From positions 1 through 25,229 of IMG/VR virus record IMGVR_UViG_3300007346_000208: a DNA stretch of 25,229 nt; one strand, written 5' to 3'. The stretch comes from a virus. This document shows, in pieces, positions 23,298-25,229 of the stretch. Both the position numbers and the translations under genes were made by a program. How positions within the stretch are numbered: the stretch's first letter is position 1; each line of letters begins with the position of its first letter. The notes beneath the pieces are model-generated. The model saw nothing but the letters and a program-made list of their open reading frames with translations, was not told the DNA's origin and made no database searches.

Positions 23298-24242
23298 TTA
23301 TTCTCTGTAAAAACCATCTTTTATATTATCGGGGATATCTCCGACGACTGTCCTCTCTCTGCCTAGCTTTACTTCAACTGCATTTTGGCGTCTCACTATC
23401 TTAGGTCTTTCTTGGTTTTCGCCTTCACCAATAAGATAGCCGAGAGTTTCGATATTAATATTAGTTTCGTAGTTCCTCTGTTCCATTCCAAGGTTTGCTT
23501 GGTTGGAGTTATTGGCGAAACCACCATCAATAAAGATTTCGTAATAGTGCCCCTCTGCCTCAATGCGCTTTGGGGTTCTAGAGTTGCCCGGAATTGTGAT
23601 GAATGGGCGAATAAGCTCGTTCATTTGCTGCTGATACTCGGTGCGAATAGAAATCTCATATACTACTTTAACCCAGGTAGGAATTGGGATTGTTATTGTT
23701 TCATATACTGTCTTGGCGGTTGACATGTTTCTTTTGTTTGTATTTAGCATTTTACTGGAAACATCTTTATCAGCGCCGTATTTTCTATTTGCCTGCGCAT
23801 TCTGAAACTCTGCTGTCTTCTTTTGATTTATTTGTCTCGCAACCGTAATAGTGCCGCCCTTCTCATCACCAACAGGATATAAGTTCGCGAACACAGTGCC
23901 TCGATAGTTTGGTTCTTTAGTCACACTTGATCGATTAACGGTGATCAAAGGAAGAATCAAAGTTTCTTCTTTATCTCTTAGATCTTTGTTATTTTTGATT
24001 TGGAAGGCTCGCTCTGCTGTGACCCACAGAACTGGAACTTTCTTGAAACCATCATTGGTATTCGCAAAAAGGTTAAGTTCTTCATCAATAAAACGAAGCA
24101 TTGCTCTATCAATCGTCTCCAAAGACGAAGGCATAAACTCAATCTCTTGAAGCTTTGCTGCAACTTCTTTGTCGCCAACATAATCAAAACGTTGTGATCT
24201 TTTGTCCTTTATTTGTCTTTCTGTTCTTTTACTGCGTGACAT
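23298..24242 (-). CDS. Tail terminator / sheath stabilizer protein (T4 gp15-like)
   Basis: Caps the finished tail and joins it to the neck. The order of features follows T4 gp15: an N-terminal helix with SSLETIDRAMLRFIDE, then KVPVLWVTAERAFQIK, EETLILPLITV, a loop region, VKVVYEISIRTEYQQQMNELIRPF, then YYEIFIDGGFAN and the late strand NYETNINIETLGYLIGE. The insertion at about 120-175 is Asn/Gln/Lys-rich. The start ATG 24242 lies 4 bases after the neck gene stop. It is directly upstream of the sheath gene, a usual place for the tail terminator. Length (314) is slightly above T4 gp15 (272). Confidence 0.8.
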   Translation of the reverse strand: MSRSKRTERQIKDKRSQRFDYVGDKEVAAKLQEIEFMPSSLETIDRAMLRFIDEELNLFANTNDGFKKVPVLWVTAERAFQIKNNKDLRDKEETLILPLITVNRSSVTKEPNYRGTVFANLYPVGDEKGGTITVARQINQKKTAEFQNAQANRKYGADKDVSSKMLNTNKRNMSTAKTVYETITIPIPTWVKVVYEISIRTEYQQQMNELIRPFITIPGNSRTPKRIEAEGHYYEIFIDGGFANNSNQANLGMEQRNYETNINIETLGYLIGEGENQERPKIVRRQNAVEVKLGRERTVVGDIPDNIKDGFYRE

Positions 24243-24246
24243 TTAA

Positions 24247-25229
24247 TTATCCCACGTAAATGCCGGCTGGTATGTTTTCAAGAACCTTTCTACCAGAGTC
24301 TTGCATTGTAGAGTCGACAGCAGCCAACTTGTCGTAAGTGGTATCCTCAAGAATGGTTTTAAGTTCATCTCTCAACTGATCCATCTCAGTTCTGGCTTGC
24401 GAAAGAAGCTCACCCGCGTTAAGAGTTACAGACTCTCCTGGGATTGGAACAGAAGAGAACTTGCCCCTTACTTGCCCCAATATCTCTTTTGTTAAAGCCA
24501 AAGCAAATCTACGAATCCATTGCTTACCTATAGCGTTAATGTTTTCGTATGGAATATTTTCGAATGGAAGCGTGTTAATGTTGTTAACACCTTCTGCTCC
24601 GTTATCTATTCCTGGCTGATTGTCCCAAGGCTCATATTGGTTATTGATTGTAAACTGAACCCAGAACTTTTCCGGGGATGTAGAGTCAGGCGTTGGGAAA
24701 ATCCTTAACTTGTTATCGTGGATCTCATAAGAGTAGTGAGATACTCTTGTCCAAAGCGCATCTTCGTAAGCCATTGCTTGAAGCTTGTTTTGCCAAGTTG
24801 GGACAATCTCAAATGTAGAGTCGTCAGCATACTGACCGTAAGTTCTTAAGTTACCTACAACTGAGAACCCACCGTAGTAACCATAAAATCTCCACATTGC
24901 TCGTGGTGTCTTAAAGAATACTTTTCTAATGGTTACCCTTTTATCTCCGACCTGTTGATAGAAAGAAGATGAAGTATCGGTTGCTGAAGAAGCAGAGATG
25001 ATTGTTTGTAAATTATAATCTTGCTGGTTGGCCACTCTGTCAACCGATGCAGAATATATTGGTGTTGTTCCACCGAACCCGGCTTCAGTTGCAAGACCTT
25101 CAGAGATTCTGCGAACATAACCATAATCAAATCTTGGATAACGCAGAGCTACATTAGATCCTGACAAAGATCCTGATGTGATTTGTCCATCTTGATCAAA
25201 AGATCCTGTTGTGGCACCAAGGTAAGAAG
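24247..25229 (-). CDS. Neck protein (T4 gp13-like), 5' end outside the window
   Basis: A head-tail connector component. The frame has no stop up to the right edge (327 codons seen). A TTG at 25165-25167 is in frame, but upstream residues read SYLGATTGSFDQDGQ and look coding, so the true start is probably beyond the window. The C-terminal region matches T4 gp13 in pattern: WIRRFALALTKEILGQVRGKF, then a P-G-x-x-VTLN segment, LLSQARTEMDQLRDELK, and a last GIYVG where T4 gp13 ends GILVG. The middle has aromatic-rich strands (FKTPRAMWRFYGYYGG). It is followed after 4 bases by the gp15-like gene, consistent with a neck-tail gene cluster. Confidence 0.8.
   Translation of the reverse strand, partial: SYLGATTGSFDQDGQITSGSLSGSNVALRYPRFDYGYVRRISEGLATEAGFGGTTPIYSASVDRVANQQDYNLQTIISASSATDTSSSFYQQVGDKRVTIRKVFFKTPRAMWRFYGYYGGFSVVGNLRTYGQYADDSTFEIVPTWQNKLQAMAYEDALWTRVSHYSYEIHDNKLRIFPTPDSTSPEKFWVQFTINNQYEPWDNQPGIDNGAEGVNNINTLPFENIPYENINAIGKQWIRRFALALTKEILGQVRGKFSSVPIPGESVTLNAGELLSQARTEMDQLRDELKTILEDTTYDKLAAVDSTMQDSGRKVLENIPAGIYVG

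Overview
The window is part of the genome of a tailed phage with a contractile tail (a T4-like myovirus in the broad sense). Every convincing gene lies on the minus strand, so the genome is read from high to low coordinates. Genes are packed with gaps of a few bases or with ATGA-type overlaps, and almost all have a clear ribosome binding site. No tRNA, rRNA, CRISPR array or integrase was seen. There is no stretch over 300 bases without a gene. The host is not identifiable. A lipoprotein signal peptide points to a Gram-negative (or at least lipoprotein-sorting) host, and its DDDD-S repeats recall lipoproteins common in delta-proteobacteria and Myxococcota, which is only a weak hint.

Right half (25229 down to 9804): virion module. 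In transcription order it holds a gp13-like neck protein (cut by the window edge), a gp15-like tail terminator, a large tail sheath, the tail tube, and a gp26-like zinc-ribbon protein with a probable programmed frameshift into a 62-codon extension. Then come a small conserved-looking protein, the tape measure, a tube-initiator-like baseplate protein, a LysM/gp53-like baseplate protein, a 1288-residue protein with a hub-like C-terminus, and a 424-residue structural protein. The last two genes are markedly AT-rich.

Left half (9794 down to 1): DNA replication and nucleotide metabolism. It holds an exonuclease-less family A DNA polymerase, the remains of a MazG-like pyrophosphohydrolase gene interrupted by about 650 bases of very GC-rich DNA with its own small genes, and a tubulin/FtsZ-like protein. 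These are followed by a gp32-like single-strand DNA binding protein, a histone H1 (Hc1)-like small protein, an unknown 176-residue protein, an Asp-rich lipoprotein, a tiny membrane protein and a RecA/UvsX recombinase. After a good sigma70-type promoter come a FEN-type 5' nuclease, a DnaB-like helicase and a class II (B12-dependent) ribonucleotide reductase that runs off the left edge. Polymerase, helicase, SSB, recombinase and 5' nuclease make up most of a phage replisome; no primase or clamp is seen here. The reductase would supply dNTPs.

The most unusual items are the tubulin-like protein with a degenerate GTPase signature, the heptameric T slip site producing a chaperone-like extension, two copies of an intergenic hairpin whose stems differ by compensating changes, the GC-rich replacement inside the MazG-like gene, the Hc1-like protein, and the Asp-rich lipoprotein next to a small membrane protein.
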